Shown here piece by piece: positions 1 through 7,001 of a DNA stretch of 30,568 nt. The translations under genes were made by a program, and so were the position numbers. The stretch is from CAZOOK01 sp964581385. Lineage in GTDB: Bacteria > Pseudomonadota > Gammaproteobacteria > Nevskiales > Nevskiaceae. Each line of letters starts with the position of its first letter. Position 1 is the first letter of the stretch. The notes under the pieces are model-generated. The model had not been told where the DNA came from, did no database searches, and was given only the letters and a program-made list of their open reading frames with translations. The stretch spans positions 1-30,568 of the forward strand of contig CAZOOK010000050.1 of the NCBI GenBank assembly GCA_964581385.1. The letters are read 5' to 3'.

Positions 1-46
1 CGTACGCAAACCATGCATCGCCTGGTAGCAGGTTTGGTCGGTGTGC
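1..46. repeat. Foldback repeat, unit 0 (partial, 3' arm only)
   Basis: This is the last 46 bp of the 3' arm of the 174-bp foldback element described at 99-272. It contains the shared core CGTACGCAAACCATGCATCG and ends in TTTGGTCGGTGTGC, the same ending as the unit at 30250-30423. The window therefore starts inside a repeat copy. Confidence 0.9.
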
Positions 47-98
47 GCTGTATCTCGCTAATTGTATCTATTCACTTATGCACGTATATGCACAATTA
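47..98. other. Spacer between foldback units
   Basis: An A+T-richer spacer carrying CTAATTG (58-64) and CAATTAG (93-99). The same short motif recurs in the right-end spacers, so it looks like a loose iteron set between the palindromic units. I see no gene here. Confidence 0.6.
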
Positions 99-272
99 GC
101 ACGCCTACCAAATGGGTGACCAGGTGATGCATGGTTTGCGTACGCCCAGACCTGGCGCTGGCGACCAATTGTGTCGCGTGACTTCCGGACCAGGGTGGAC
201 TGAGACCGCCCAGCCACAGGTCTGGGCGTACGCAAACCATGCATCGCCTGGTACCACATTTGGTAGGCGTGC
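99..272. repeat. Foldback (inverted-repeat) element, unit A, complete
   Basis: Two 56-bp arms (99-154 and 217-272) are inverted copies of each other with about four mismatches, flanking a 62-bp centre (155-216). The arms hold the core GATGCATGGTTTGCGTACG and its complement. The unit at 30250-30423 has exactly the same 174-bp architecture, and its centre is the reverse complement of this one, so A and B lie in opposite orientations at the two ends. It carries no coding capacity. It could be a MITE-like foldback element, part of a terminal or subterminal repeat, or a replication or partition site. The repeat structure is seen directly; its role is unknown. Confidence 0.92.
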
Positions 273-295
273 TGTTGCACTGTTTGGCGTCGATA

Positions 296-450
296 CAAAC
301 ATAATAATAAAGATAAATTTCAATATTAATATATAAATATAAAATATACAAAATTAATATTTAAAATTTCCTAGAAAAAAAAATCAAAAAAAAATATTTT
401 CCACAAGGGTCCAGTCATATTTGAATTTAAATATTTTCCCGCCAAATGTC
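296..450. other. AT-rich, gene-free block
   Basis: A stretch dominated by A and T (TAATATATAAATATAAAATA-type sequence, then poly-A runs) in an otherwise very G+C-rich window. It sits between foldback unit A and the 3' end of the first gene. It has no convincing ORF. It could be a DNA-unwinding element of an origin, a scaffold-attachment-like region, or 3' flanking DNA. The composition is directly visible; the function is inference. Confidence 0.6.
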
Positions 451-503
451 ACATGTCTCCACACCCTCTCACAGACGAGACCGGACCTGTCGAAGCCAAC
501 AAT

Positions 504-998
504 TCAAACGGGCACACGCTCTGCGACGACGGCGACCGCGCGAGCTACACGCCACCACCGCACCGCGTGCACCGCCGCGACGAGAACACAAACCGAGACT
601 GTGACCATGATAGCCAACGCCGCGTTCGACGCGATTTCAGCTTCGACGTCGCCGATGGTCTTCTGGTTCGCGTACAGCAGACACACGCCGGCGACGACGA
701 GCCCCAGAACAGAGAGACACACGTACATCATCGCCGCGACAAACTCCTTCTCCTTGAGCTTCCGACCGAGCAGACGCACGCGCTCACCGAGCGTGTACAG
801 CGCTTGGAAAGCCTCGGTGTTGGCGAGCACGACGTCGACGCCTGGCTTCGAGCACGCCTTTTCAGCGGCGAGATTCTTGTCAACGACGCTCGCTTCGTTG
901 ACCCACTCTCCGTACGCGACGAAGAACGACACGTCGCGTCGACGTTCGACGACGTCCTCTTCGTCGTCGTCGTCAGCGTCGTCGACACACGCACGCAT
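504..998 (-). CDS. Small two-TM membrane protein, unknown function
   Basis: 164 aa. The open frame reaches further upstream, but that part is Arg/His-rich antisense of the next gene, so I start at the Met at 998. The first 16 residues hold an Asp/Glu run (DDADDDDEED). A soluble stretch follows, then two hydrophobic helices near residues 88-112 (MMYVCLSVLGLVVAGVCLLY) and 125-147, and a short basic/hydrophobic tail. It diverges from the gene at 1005 with only 6 bp between the starts, so any promoter must lie inside a coding region or one start is wrong. I do not recognise the family. A role at a viral or host membrane is only inference from topology. Confidence 0.65.
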   Translation of the reverse strand: MRACVDDADDDDEEDVVERRRDVSFFVAYGEWVNEASVVDKNLAAEKACSKPGVDVVLANTEAFQALYTLGERVRLLGRKLKEKEFVAAMMYVCLSVLGLVVAGVCLLYANQKTIGDVEAEIASNAALAIMVTVSVCVLVAAVHAVRWWRVARAVAVVAERVPV

Positions 999-1004
999 TT
1001 CGCA

Positions 1005-3020
1005 ATGTCGGTTCGCGCGGCCGTCGCGGCGCTCGCGAGTCCGGACGAGGCGCAGACCGAGCACGGCGAGCGCCTCGCGGTCGTGGCGATCCGCGCGGCC
1101 GCGGCCGTGCAAAACACGACGCTCGCGACTCCCGACTCGGAGTTCGTGGCGAGCCTCGAGAACGCGCACCTCGCGCGCGCGTTTTCTGTGTTCGTGCTCC
1201 CGGGAACACCGGCGGGGACGTACCGATTCGACGTGCGCAACGAGCAGTGCGCGATTCGCGACGCGGTGTTTGCGGTGTGGTGCACCGTCGTGGCGCACGC
1301 GCGCGACGAAGAGACGTACGCGCGATGGACGCGCTCGCCCGTGAGCGTCGTCGACTTTGACGACTTTTGCAACGTCGAGCTGTCGTGCGAGGTCGAGATC
1401 AGACAGTCCGAGCGCATCGCGCAGATGATGCCGGGGTCGTCCGAGCGCAAGAGCGCGCACGAAGAAGCGCGAGACCGAAACGCGCGCGTCGAGAACATCC
1501 GCGAACAGTTCAGAAGCGTCGTCGCGACGATGACGAGCGCGCAGCTCCTCGCGTCCGTCGAGCTTTGGACGTGGCGGCTCACCGACACGCGCAACAAAAA
1601 GTGCGGCACTGCGCCGTGGCGAGCATCAGCAAAGGAAATGTTCCTCGCGTTGCGCGCGCGCGCCGTGACGATGGTCGCGTACAAGCTCCCCGTCGACACG
1701 GTGGCCGAGCACCACACGCTCGAGAGCGTGACGGGCGCGAACTTGAGCTCGAAGAACCGCGTCGTCCGCCACATTGAGACGCTCGTCGACCCCGACCCCG
1801 AACTCGCCGTGTACCGCCAACTCGCCGCCCAACCACCTCGTCCTCCTCCACCTCCGCCCCCGCCACCACCGCCGCCACAACCACGCAAAGACGATTCGCC
1901 CGCGTCGAGCGACGTCGAGTCGAGCTCGGACGACGAATCTCTGCCTCCTCCACCATCCGCGCCTGCGCCGGCGCCAGCGCCTGAGCTCGTGACGGACAAG
2001 ACGGCGGGGATGTTTGATTCGAGCGACGACGACAGCGAGGACGTCAACAGCGCCGACGAGCGCGAGCGCGAACGCGAACGATCGCGTGCGAGACCGAAGC
2101 GGCAAAGGACGAGCGACGAAAGTGAGAGCGAGAGCGACGACAGCGACGATGAGGATGGAGGCGCGGGCGAGACGCACGCGCAGCACGTCGCGCGGTTGCG
2201 CCACGAGCGCGACGCGGGGGTGCGCAAGCCCGACGGAATCTCGCGCGTGACGGTGCGCACGTCGGTCGGGTTCGCGGCCGAGCTCGCGGTGTACCTCGAC
2301 TGGATCGAGCGCGAGATCGTCAGCAGCGAGTTGTTGGTTCCGCGGCTGTTCAACCCGTACCCAGTCGAGGCCGGCGCGTTCGACGCGACGGTCGTGCGCG
2401 CCGTGGACCGGATGCGCCAAGCCGTCATCGACGACGCGGGAAAGATTGACGAGTACACTCTTCGGCGCGAGTACGACAGGTACGTCCACGCGATGAGGTT
2501 TTTGGAGTGCGACATGGAGATTTACAAGATGCGGTTCCCGTACGCTCCTAAACCGAGCAAAATCTTGGCGCTCGCCGAGAAGAGCGAGACCGAAATCGAG
2601 CCCGTCAACCGCTCACTCTTTACCGCGAGATGGTTGTACGAGCAAAACATCGAAGAGTTCACCGACTTTGCTCTGAACTACGCGTTCCACGACGCGATCA
2701 ACCCGCTCAACGGTGCGGCGAACAACATGTACCTCATGGACGCGCTCGAGCTGAAGGGGTGGCATGCGCGCCCAAGAGGTGCGGCCGTCGACTGCGCGAT
2801 CTTCCGGTTTCATTGGGCCAAGTGCTGGTGCGCGGTCGTGCGCGACGACTGGACAAAAGTGTACGCGTTCAAGACGCTCATGCACGCGTTTGTGTTTTTG
2901 CGCGTCAAGAAATACTTGCCCGACTCGTTCTCGCCGCGAGACGAACACGGCGTCGCGTGCGGCCAACGATGCTCGGGTGCAGTGTTTGACGACGTGTTGT
3001 TCGCTCGCGCCGCGCGTTGA
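1005..3020 (+). CDS. Large low-complexity protein, unknown function
   Basis: 671 aa from the Met at 1005. The frame is open back to 453, but that segment is antisense to the membrane protein at 504-998 and looks non-coding. The N-terminal ~270 residues are mixed alpha-type sequence. A run of about a dozen prolines follows near residue 285, then a long Ser/Asp/Glu-rich disordered linker broken by an Arg-rich stretch and the basic cluster RARPKRQR, a possible nuclear localisation signal. The C-terminal ~270 residues form a second well-composed domain with aromatic and Cys residues (IFRFHWAKCWC). No catalytic motif is recognised. Acidic and basic disordered linkers suit a tegument-like, nuclear or scaffold protein, but this is inference. 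It converges on the WD40 gene with a 24-bp gap. Confidence 0.75.
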   Translation: MSVRAAVAALASPDEAQTEHGERLAVVAIRAAAAVQNTTLATPDSEFVASLENAHLARAFSVFVLPGTPAGTYRFDVRNEQCAIRDAVFAVWCTVVAHARDEETYARWTRSPVSVVDFDDFCNVELSCEVEIRQSERIAQMMPGSSERKSAHEEARDRNARVENIREQFRSVVATMTSAQLLASVELWTWRLTDTRNKKCGTAPWRASAKEMFLALRARAVTMVAYKLPVDTVAEHHTLESVTGANLSSKNRVVRHIETLVDPDPELAVYRQLAAQPPRPPPPPPPPPPPPQPRKDDSPASSDVESSSDDESLPPPPSAPAPAPAPELVTDKTAGMFDSSDDDSEDVNSADERERERERSRARPKRQRTSDESESESDDSDDEDGGAGETHAQHVARLRHERDAGVRKPDGISRVTVRTSVGFAAELAVYLDWIEREIVSSELLVPRLFNPYPVEAGAFDATVVRAVDRMRQAVIDDAGKIDEYTLRREYDRYVHAMRFLECDMEIYKMRFPYAPKPSKILALAEKSETEIEPVNRSLFTARWLYEQNIEEFTDFALNYAFHDAINPLNGAANNMYLMDALELKGWHARPRGAAVDCAIFRFHWAKCWCAVVRDDWTKVYAFKTLMHAFVFLRVKKYLPDSFSPRDEHGVACGQRCSGAVFDDVLFARAAR

Positions 3021-3044
3021 CTCACTCGTTCCCTTCCCTTCCTC

Positions 3045-4472
3045 TCACGCACACGCACGTCCGGCCGCAGCCGCAGCCGCGGCTGCGGCCTTGGCCTCGT
3101 CCGACTCGCGCGGCACCATGGCAAACACGACGGCGTCGGGCTTGTCAAAGAACGACGGTCGAGCGCTCACCGGCACGTGTGTATACTCTTGTTGCTTGGC
3201 TTCGAACGCGGCCCACCACGCGGCGGGGTCGTTCTCGTCCGTGTCGTCGTTCGGGTGCAGCGTGTACTTGCGCACAGCGCGAAACCTCGACGCGACGTAG
3301 AGCACGCGGCCTCCAGGCGTGACGGCGAGGCTGCTCACGCCGTCCACACTGTCTCCTTGTTCCTCAAACGGCTCGAAATTGAGCGCGCGCTCGCCCGTCA
3401 CGAGATCGTGAGCGAAAAGGGACGGGCTGTTGTGGTGATCGGTGAACACGACCCAGCGATCGCTGAACGCGGGGTTGCGGATGTCGCCGCTCGAGGTCTT
3501 GAGCATGTTCATGCGCGCGCTCGCGGCGTTGGTGGGACTGATCGGACCGTCAAAGTGCCACAGACGCGCGCCGTCGCCTTTGTTCCCCATCCGGCCGTCC
3601 GAGCGCGATCCCGTGAACACCATGCGCCCGCAGCGCGACACGGCCACGTGATCCATCGGACGATGCTCACCGCTCACAAAGTACTTGTACGCGCGCTTCT
3701 TGGCGACCAAATCAAACATGATGAGCTCGCCGCCCCCGGTCGTGACGACGAGCATCGCTCCGTTGGGTGTGACGCACATCGCCCACGGGTCGTACAGCTC
3801 GAACGTGTGCACCGGTTTCATGCACCGCTGCGCGTCGCACGCCACGTCCCACACGTGGATGCCGCCCGCGTTGTGTCCGGCGGTGATGAGGTACTTTCCA
3901 TCCGGCGTGAACGCGATGGACGAAACTTGATCGGTGTGTGCTTGAAACGTCTTGACGAGCTCGAGGCCGCGGATGCGAAAAAGGAGAACGTCGTTGTTCT
4001 TGCCCCCGACGGCGACGAACTCGGAATTCGGCGACGCGGCGATGGCGTTGTTGAGCAGACGCTTGTCGCGCCACAGCAAGTGGCCGTCGTTCGTGATGAC
4101 AAAAATGTCTCCAGTCTGGCGTTGCTCATGTTTGTCCTTGTAGTAGTCTTGCGGGTGCGTGTGGTAGCGCGTCGTGCACACGAGGTGTCTGCCGTCGGGC
4201 GTCACGACGATGTTGGGGTACGCGGCGCCGTCGACGGGCGTTTCCCACTCCATCTCGTAGCGCAGCATCGCGGTTTTGGGTGGTACACGGGCCTCGGCCT
4301 CCTCTTGAGCCGGGGTCGGTGCGGGAGCCTCGGCTTGAGCAGGGGCCTGGGCTTGAGCCGGGGTCGGTACGAGAGCCGTGATGAGGACAGCGACCAGGAC
4401 CGTAACCGGGACAGAGACAGGAAGGAGTCCGATGAACAAAGCGGTGCTGCGACGGAATGGGGCGGGAAACAT
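3045..4472 (-). CDS. WD40-repeat protein with N-terminal signal anchor
   Basis: 475 aa from the Met at 4472; another in-frame Met at 4544 would give 499 aa. The N-terminus has RR then a long hydrophobic stretch (LFIGLLPVSVPVTVLVAVLI), a signal peptide or anchor, followed by an Ala/Pro/Gln/Glu linker. From about residue 75 there are repeated beta-propeller blades: VVTPDGRHLV, IAASPNSEFVAVGG, IAFTPDGKYLITAG...IHVWDV, CVTPNGAMLVVTTG. They probably make one 7-bladed propeller facing the lumen or outside, usually a protein-binding scaffold. It is distinct from the WD40 pair at 11985-14422. The C-terminus ends in an Ala run. The start is ambiguous because the leader is duplicated (see 4446-4560). 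Confidence 0.85.
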   Translation of the reverse strand: MFPAPFRRSTALFIGLLPVSVPVTVLVAVLITALVPTPAQAQAPAQAEAPAPTPAQEEAEARVPPKTAMLRYEMEWETPVDGAAYPNIVVTPDGRHLVCTTRYHTHPQDYYKDKHEQRQTGDIFVITNDGHLLWRDKRLLNNAIAASPNSEFVAVGGKNNDVLLFRIRGLELVKTFQAHTDQVSSIAFTPDGKYLITAGHNAGGIHVWDVACDAQRCMKPVHTFELYDPWAMCVTPNGAMLVVTTGGGELIMFDLVAKKRAYKYFVSGEHRPMDHVAVSRCGRMVFTGSRSDGRMGNKGDGARLWHFDGPISPTNAASARMNMLKTSSGDIRNPAFSDRWVVFTDHHNSPSLFAHDLVTGERALNFEPFEEQGDSVDGVSSLAVTPGGRVLYVASRFRAVRKYTLHPNDDTDENDPAAWWAAFEAKQQEYTHVPVSARPSFFDKPDAVVFAMVPRESDEAKAAAAAAAAAGRACA

Positions 4473-4560
4473 CGACTTGCGTTGTGTTGTGGTTCGAACC
4501 CCGGCCCAGCGAGTGGCGCTGCGACGGAGAGACGCTGCAAACATCGACTTGTGTTGTGAT
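4446..4560 (-). repeat. Duplicated leader/promoter of the WD40 gene
   Basis: Two related segments 72 bp apart (about 4446-4491 and 4518-4560) share GCTGCGACGGA and ACATCGACTTG followed by GTTGTG-type sequence. On the minus strand each copy reads as an ACAACACAA-like motif, then AAGTCG, then ATG, then a similar start of protein (MFPAPFRRST and MFAASLRRSA). The 72-bp offset keeps both starts in one frame. It appears that promoter plus first codons were duplicated, giving two possible starts for the same protein. Confidence 0.6.
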
Positions 4561-5016
4561 TCACGCCCACCCCGACCCGTACGCCCCGCCCTGCGTACGC
4601 CCCGATTGTTGCAGCGCGAGTTGTTGAGCGCGATATTCCATGCTAGGTCTCGGGTCGACACGTGAGGCGTGTGTCCCACGATGCATTCCTTCTTCTTCAT
4701 GAGGTTGCGGTGCGTGAGCGTGTGCGTGAGCATGGCCAGGAGGGAGCCGTGCGTACGACTTGTCCTCTCCGTCGAAATCGGCGCGGCACCACGAGCAAAA
4801 AGGAAACTCGTCGGTGTCGTGCTCGACGGTCGCCGACCCCGGCGCAGCGCCGTGCGCGACGCGAAGGACGACGGCGTGCTTCGCGCAGCACACGAAGCGC
4901 GCGCAGTTCACGAGCCCGACGCACCGCGCGCTCTCGCACTTGTCCCAGTACGCCTCGCTCGTGACCATCTCGACGAGCGACGGCAAACGCCAGTAACACG
5001 CCGTGTCCGCGCTCAT
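4561..5016 (-). CDS. Cys-rich, probably zinc-binding protein
   Basis: 151 aa. I start at the Met at 5016 (MSADTACYW); the longer frame needs a GTG start inside the promoter palindrome. Residues about 28-80 hold a Cys/His cluster (CESARC, NCARFVCCAKH, FCSWC) that could bind one or two zinc ions in a RING- or ribbon-like way, but the spacing matches no family I can name. A His-Ala repeat (HAHAHAHA) and a hydrophilic tail follow. It lies upstream of the WD40 gene on the same strand and diverges from the gene at 5088 across a shared palindromic promoter. Confidence 0.7.
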   Translation of the reverse strand: MSADTACYWRLPSLVEMVTSEAYWDKCESARCVGLVNCARFVCCAKHAVVLRVAHGAAPGSATVEHDTDEFPFCSWCRADFDGEDKSYARLPPGHAHAHAHAPQPHEEEGMHRGTHASRVDPRPSMEYRAQQLALQQSGRTQGGAYGSGWA

Positions 5017-5057
5017 CTCTCTCTCTTTTTTCGACGCTCGTCCGACGCGCGAATAGT

Positions 5058-5076
5058 TGAGTTGTGTCACAACTCA
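5058..5076. promoter_or_regulatory. Palindromic divergent promoter element
   Basis: TGAGTTGTGTCACAACTCA is a perfect inverted repeat around one central base. It lies between the divergent starts at 5016 and 5088. Each half (CACAACTC) resembles motifs upstream of other genes here (13279, 22189, 22296), so it probably serves as a back-to-back promoter or operator. Its presence argues against the GTG starts that would lie inside it. Confidence 0.6.
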
Positions 5077-5087
5077 TCGTCGCGTCG

Positions 5088-5603
5088 ATGGGCGGAAAGG
5101 TCACCGCACTTCCGTATGAAGCGAAACGCGAGCAAGAAGAGAAACGTGCGCTGGCGTTTGATCGCAAGATCCAGCGCGAGATTGACCTCGAGAGTCGAGC
5201 GTGCGCGGTCGCGCGCGATGCCGCCATGACTGCACTCGATTCGGGCGACGTGCGCGCGGACGAGCTCGCGCGACGCGCCGACCGTCTCGACGACCGTCTC
5301 GCGATGCTCCAAGCGGCGTTGAGCGAGCACGGCAACGCCGTCGCTCGACGCAAGGCAGAAATGTACCTTCGCGAGAAGAAGGAGTTCCTCGCCGAGAAGA
5401 AAAAAATACAAGGTCAAATCACGGGTCTTCCGATAACCGCGCGCTACTTCGACGACCTTGCAGCACGGAGCATCGGTGTTGACGAAACGTTGCGGTTCAA
5501 AGCGGACAGGTTGGCGAAAATGAAGCGCATAAAGCCGTGCATCTTCGAGATGCGGCTCGTGCGTCTCAAGGCTCATTTCGACGTGGCGTGGGGGTTGCCG
5601 TGA
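5088..5603 (+). CDS. Coiled-coil protein with MGGK N-terminus, unknown
   Basis: 171 aa from the ATG at 5088, 12 bp after the promoter palindrome. The N-terminus MGGKVTALPYE could be an N-myristoylation signal once Met is removed. Residues 12-110 are almost continuous charged helix (DRKIQREIDLESR, then an ALDSGDVRADELARRADRLDDR stretch), followed by a basic C-terminal part (KMKRIKP). The layout of a glycine-start, basic first helix and helical hairpin recalls ESCRT-III proteins of the CHMP2/CHMP6 kind. The second half does not fit well and there is no clear MIM tail, so I leave it as unknown. It converges on the 8-TM gene with a 17-bp gap. Confidence 0.75.
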   Translation: MGGKVTALPYEAKREQEEKRALAFDRKIQREIDLESRACAVARDAAMTALDSGDVRADELARRADRLDDRLAMLQAALSEHGNAVARRKAEMYLREKKEFLAEKKKIQGQITGLPITARYFDDLAARSIGVDETLRFKADRLAKMKRIKPCIFEMRLVRLKAHFDVAWGLP

Positions 5604-5620
5604 CTGCGTGTCGATTCAAC

Positions 5621-6994
5621 TCAACTCTGGACGATCGACGGTTCTACTCCGTTCGAGATGCGAAACGCGCGCGGGCCGAGGCGCAGCGCCGCGTCGGCGA
5701 GCGACACAAACGCCACCACGAGCGCGAGCGCGTCGAACACGATCACAGCCGCAAACGCGCTCGAGCTCGGTCCGTTCGGTCCAACCGAGCTCGGCGGAAA
5801 CGCAAATTGCGGCCCGCTCCACGTCTGCATCGCGACGGCCACGCTCCACCACGCCGCCTCGCACGTGAGCTTCGCGTCCCACCAGAACCGCGTCACGTAC
5901 ATGGCGCGCGACGTCCACGACGTGAGCGGGCGCACGCGGTCGGCGCTCACCGTGCGCGCGCACGCGACGAACGGAAGCACGACCGCCTCGCCGACGTACA
6001 CGGCCGCGAGCCCGGGCTCGTACAGCGTAAACGCAAACGCGATGTTCGCCAGAACGACAGACACGAGCACGCCCGTCGAGAACAAGAACATCACCGCCGA
6101 GCCTTGCGCGAACGCGTCTTGTGCACCGGCGTTCGGACCAACTCCGGCGCCAACGCTCCACGTCGCGACGCGCGTGACGAGGTGCGTGCTCGCGTCAAAG
6201 TTCAGCGCCGCGTCCGTCGTGAGCGTCATGCCCGCGAGGACGAGCGCCGCGGCCACGACGTCGGCGGCCGCGCGTCCGGGCGACGTCGTCGGCGCGGCGT
6301 TCGCCGACCCGAACAGAACGACGACGATCCACGCGAACAAAGACACGTACGTGATGGTCGTCGGAACGAGCCGCGGGCCGAGACGCTCGAGCGCCGTGTC
6401 GGCCGTGGGCGCCGCCACCTCGATCGCCGTGATGGGGTACACGAGACCGAAACACCCCGACACCGCGCGCCGAACCTCGACGAGCGCTGACGACGACGAG
6501 ACTTGCGGCGTGCGTGTCAACAAATCGCCGCTCGCCTCGATCGGAATCTCGTTGTCGTTGCCCACATCGCCGCCGCGCATCAGAGCAACCGGGTCGTACG
6601 CTCTCTCTTTTTCGCGCGCGCGTTGTTGTGGCAAGAGCGGCACGACGGCGCGTTTGCGCGTCGGTCTCGTCTCGTACGTGGCCGCGACCCCAAACGCCGC
6701 GCTGTACGCGCGCGCGCGCAGGACGAGCAGCGCGCCGTTTGCAAAGACGCACACGGTGAGCGCCGCGAACGCCGTCCACGCCGGCGCGTTGGCGCTCGGC
6801 CCGCCCGTGGCCCCCGGCGCCGCGAGCGCGGCGATCCACGCCACGGGCTGGAACGCGTACAGCGCGAACGCGGGGAGCCACGGGAACCACGCCGGCGCGT
6901 TCTCGCCGCCGCACGGCGGAATCGGAACGACCGCGAACGTCGCGACCGCGTACGCAAACGACACCGCCACGACGTACGGCGACACCGTCGACAT
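5621..6994 (-). CDS. Polytopic (about 8 TM) membrane protein, unknown
   Basis: 457 aa. Hydrophobic helices occur near residues 5-25, 40-60, 72-93, 225-247, 258-277, 315-342, 345-365 and 415-440. A soluble, Arg-rich loop of roughly 100 residues lies between the third and fourth. The start MSTVSPYVVAVSFAYA runs straight into the first helix. It lies 7 bp downstream of the subtilisin/membrane gene on the same strand, so the two are likely transcribed together and may act together in a membrane. No transporter or receptor signature is recognised. Ala/Val-rich composition agrees with the G+C bias. Confidence 0.8.
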   Translation of the reverse strand: MSTVSPYVVAVSFAYAVATFAVVPIPPCGGENAPAWFPWLPAFALYAFQPVAWIAALAAPGATGGPSANAPAWTAFAALTVCVFANGALLVLRARAYSAAFGVAATYETRPTRKRAVVPLLPQQRAREKERAYDPVALMRGGDVGNDNEIPIEASGDLLTRTPQVSSSSALVEVRRAVSGCFGLVYPITAIEVAAPTADTALERLGPRLVPTTITYVSLFAWIVVVLFGSANAAPTTSPGRAAADVVAAALVLAGMTLTTDAALNFDASTHLVTRVATWSVGAGVGPNAGAQDAFAQGSAVMFLFSTGVLVSVVLANIAFAFTLYEPGLAAVYVGEAVVLPFVACARTVSADRVRPLTSWTSRAMYVTRFWWDAKLTCEAAWWSVAVAMQTWSGPQFAFPPSSVGPNGPSSSAFAAVIVFDALALVVAFVSLADAALRLGPRAFRISNGVEPSIVQS

Positions 6995-7001
6995 GTTTGT
7001 G

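Noticed and set aside
1..300. CRISPR array or telomere repeat
   Set aside because: The repeats are long foldback units with coding-free centres and few copies, with neither regular short spacers nor a short telomeric tandem.
453..1004. N-terminal extension of the gene at 1005
   Set aside because: The extension is antisense to a membrane protein with two clean TM helices at 504-998, and its own sequence is charged and patternless.
728..2515. A 595-residue minus-strand open frame
   Set aside because: Ser/Arg/Thr-rich antisense of the gene at 1005-3020, with runs mirroring its acidic and proline tracts.
5064..5087. GTG starts for the divergent genes at 5016 and 5088
   Set aside because: They would begin inside the promoter palindrome, and both genes have good ATG codons just beyond it.
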